NCBI GenBank assembly: GCA_900554535.1
Contig: USIA01000123.1
Span: forward strand, 1-5,797
From: an uncultured Oscillospiraceae bacterium
Lineage (GTDB): Bacteria > Bacillota > Clostridia > Oscillospirales > Acutalibacteraceae
Direction: 5' to 3'
Length of the DNA stretch: 5,797 nucleotides
The notes under the pieces were generated by a model, which saw nothing but the letters and a program-made list of their open reading frames with translations, made no database searches and had not been told where the DNA came from. Within the stretch, counting starts at the first letter, position 1, and each line of letters starts with the position of its first letter. Made by a program: the position numbers and the translations under genes. Shown here piece by piece: positions 5,179 through 5,797 of this stretch.

Positions 5179-5460
5179 ATGAAACGCATCAACTGGAAGC
5201 TGCGTTTGCAAAACAAAGCCACGCTGGTAGCGCTGTGCGGCGCGGCGCTGACGTTTGTCTATACGGTGATGGGGCTGTTTGGTGTGGTGCCGAGCGTGAC
5301 CCAGAGCACAGTCGGAGATGCGCTGATGGCTATTGTCAACGTGTTGGTGGCGCTGGGCGTTGTGGTTGATCCGACGACGCAGGGCGTGGCGGATAGTCCG
5401 GAAGCGTGCCGTTACGACTGCCCGAGAAACACGAACCAGGAAACAGAAACGAAAGGCTGA
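5179..5460 (+). CDS. Phage holin, phi LC3 family
   Basis: A 93-residue membrane protein that would form lesions to let the endolysin reach the wall. The N-terminus INWKLRLQNKATLVAL (4-19) and the segment ALGVVVDPTTQGVADS (58-73) are hallmarks of phi LC3-type holins (Phage_holin_1). Two membrane helices are visible, about 14-36 and 46-63, joined by a short loop (VPSVTQSTVGD), followed by a polar tail. The tail departs from the usual DSERAxxY: here it reads DSPEACRYDC, adding two cysteines (77, 81). The start ATG 5179 follows AGGAGG (5167-5172) by 6 bases. The gene begins 16 bases after the lysozyme stop, so the two are co-transcribed. Order is lysin then holin, the reverse of many phage cassettes. 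Confidence 0.93.
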   Translation: MKRINWKLRLQNKATLVALCGAALTFVYTVMGLFGVVPSVTQSTVGDALMAIVNVLVALGVVVDPTTQGVADSPEACRYDCPRNTNQETETKG

Positions 5461-5470
5461 CGCGTTTTCA

Positions 5471-5518
5471 GACACACCGCCGTCAGGTTGGGGATGCCCC
5501 GCCTGGCGGCGGTGTGTC
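5471..5518 (+). terminator. Long hairpin after the holin gene
   Basis: A 17-bp stem pairs 5471-5487 with 5502-5518 (one G-T wobble). Its apical part contains a further GGGG/CCCC pairing (5490-5493 with 5497-5500). It starts 10 bases past the holin stop. The following GTTATAA is not a good T-run, so it may mainly protect the 3' end of the transcript, with the next hairpin doing the terminating. Confidence 0.75.
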
Positions 5519-5552
5519 GTTATAAGCGGCTGGGAACACATCAAGCAGACAC

Positions 5553-5603
5553 AAAAATACGCCTTGATTTGGCCCGTAAAAGCCGTTTCAAGGCGTATTT
5601 TTT
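5553..5603. terminator. Bidirectional intrinsic terminator between convergent genes
   Basis: A 14-bp perfect stem pairs 5553-5566 with 5589-5602; the 22-base loop can form a small GGC/GCC stem. The plus strand ends in six T (5598-5603) and the minus strand in five T (plus-strand A-run 5553-5557). It therefore serves both the lysozyme-holin pair from the left and the minus-strand gene from the right. Confidence 0.9.
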
Positions 5604-5641
5604 GTAGATCAGTAAATCACATTTTGCGACGGGTATTTGAA

Positions 5642-5797
5642 CTACGCCAGCCGACTTTTGAAGTCGTCATAGCCAAACTGGTGCAGGATGCGGCACTCGC
5701 CACTGACTTCCCGCAGGGCAATTGCGGGAAGTGCCATGCCGTTAAACGTATTGTTCTTAACCATGGAATAGATCGCCATATCCCCGAATACCAGCCG
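5642..5797 (-). CDS. 3' end of an unidentified gene, partial
   Basis: On the minus strand a frame enters from the right edge and runs 51 codons to TAG (5642-5644). Visible residues include FGDMAIYSMVKNNTF, GMALPAIALRE, and the end CRILHQFGYDDFKSRLA. Codon use (GGC, CTG, GCC, CGG preferred) matches the other genes. The stop lies 38 bases before a bidirectional terminator in the correct orientation, which supports a real gene. The start lies outside the window. I do not recognise the family. The mix of short hydrophobic strands and acidic/basic residues suggests a soluble protein. Too little is visible to assign a function. Confidence 0.65.
   Translation of the reverse strand, partial: RLVFGDMAIYSMVKNNTFNGMALPAIALREVSGECRILHQFGYDDFKSRLA
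5706..5732. repeat. Perfect 10-bp inverted repeat inside the right-edge gene
   Basis: ACTTCCCGCA (5706-5715) and TGCGGGAAGT (5723-5732) are exact reverse complements with a 7-base loop. They lie within the coding part of the unidentified minus-strand gene, about 60 bases before its stop. It has no T-run, so it is not a terminator. Confidence 0.6.

Noticed and set aside
4590..5222. A 210-codon minus-strand frame opposite the lysozyme gene
   Set aside because: It is a shadow of the lysozyme and holin genes, whose family motifs and ribosome sites are clear.
1..5797. CRISPR array, tRNA, rRNA, insertion sequence or transposase
   Set aside because: No regularly spaced repeats, cloverleaf arms, terminal inverted repeats or transposase motifs were found on reading either strand.

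Overview
The window looks like chromosomal DNA from a Gram-positive anaerobe of the Clostridia, most likely the Oscillospiraceae/Ruminococcaceae side. By eye the G+C of the genes is in the mid to upper 50s. Ribosome binding sites are strong AGGAGG-type sequences, and sigma-A-like TTGACA/TATAAT promoters occur. The gene types (CadC-type repressor, free-standing HMA proteins, phi LC3-type holin) fit that group. This assignment is inference from style and gene content; no phylogenetic marker is present.

Left part (1-2270, minus strand): a heavy-metal resistance operon reading leftward. A consensus promoter (2243-2270) is followed at once by a perfect inverted-repeat operator (2208-2237). Then come cadC (1814-2182, ArsR/SmtB repressor with both the Cys4 and the Asp/His/His/Glu metal sites), a free-standing 73-residue HMA metal-binding protein (1499-1720), and a Zn/Cd/Pb P1B-type ATPase (1-1462) cut off by the window edge. 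The ATPase has no HMA domain of its own, so the small protein probably supplies it. Expected logic: Cd/Pb/Zn releases CadC from the operator, and the HMA protein and pump then bind and export the metal.

Middle part (2271-3367): an AT-richer divergent intergenic region holds a terminator-like hairpin and then a consensus plus-strand promoter (2520-2548). That promoter drives a roughly 315-nt leader rich in stem-loops, followed by a second small HMA protein of copper-chaperone type (2872-3087). A strong hairpin terminator and the promoter and leader of the next gene follow.

Right part (3368-5797): a six-helix HdeD/DUF308-like membrane protein (3368-4036) with a textbook terminator; a GH25 lysozyme/endolysin with an unassigned cysteine-rich C-terminal region (4218-5162); and a phi LC3-type holin (5179-5460). 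The last two form a compact phage-type lysis pair with no other phage genes in view. Two hairpins, the second a bidirectional terminator, separate them from the 3' end of an unidentified minus-strand gene entering from the right edge (5642-5797).

I see no CRISPR array, tRNA, rRNA, insertion sequence or obvious new defence system. The least explained elements are the structured leader at about 2554-2853, the C-terminal half-domain of the lysozyme, and the unidentified gene end at the right edge.
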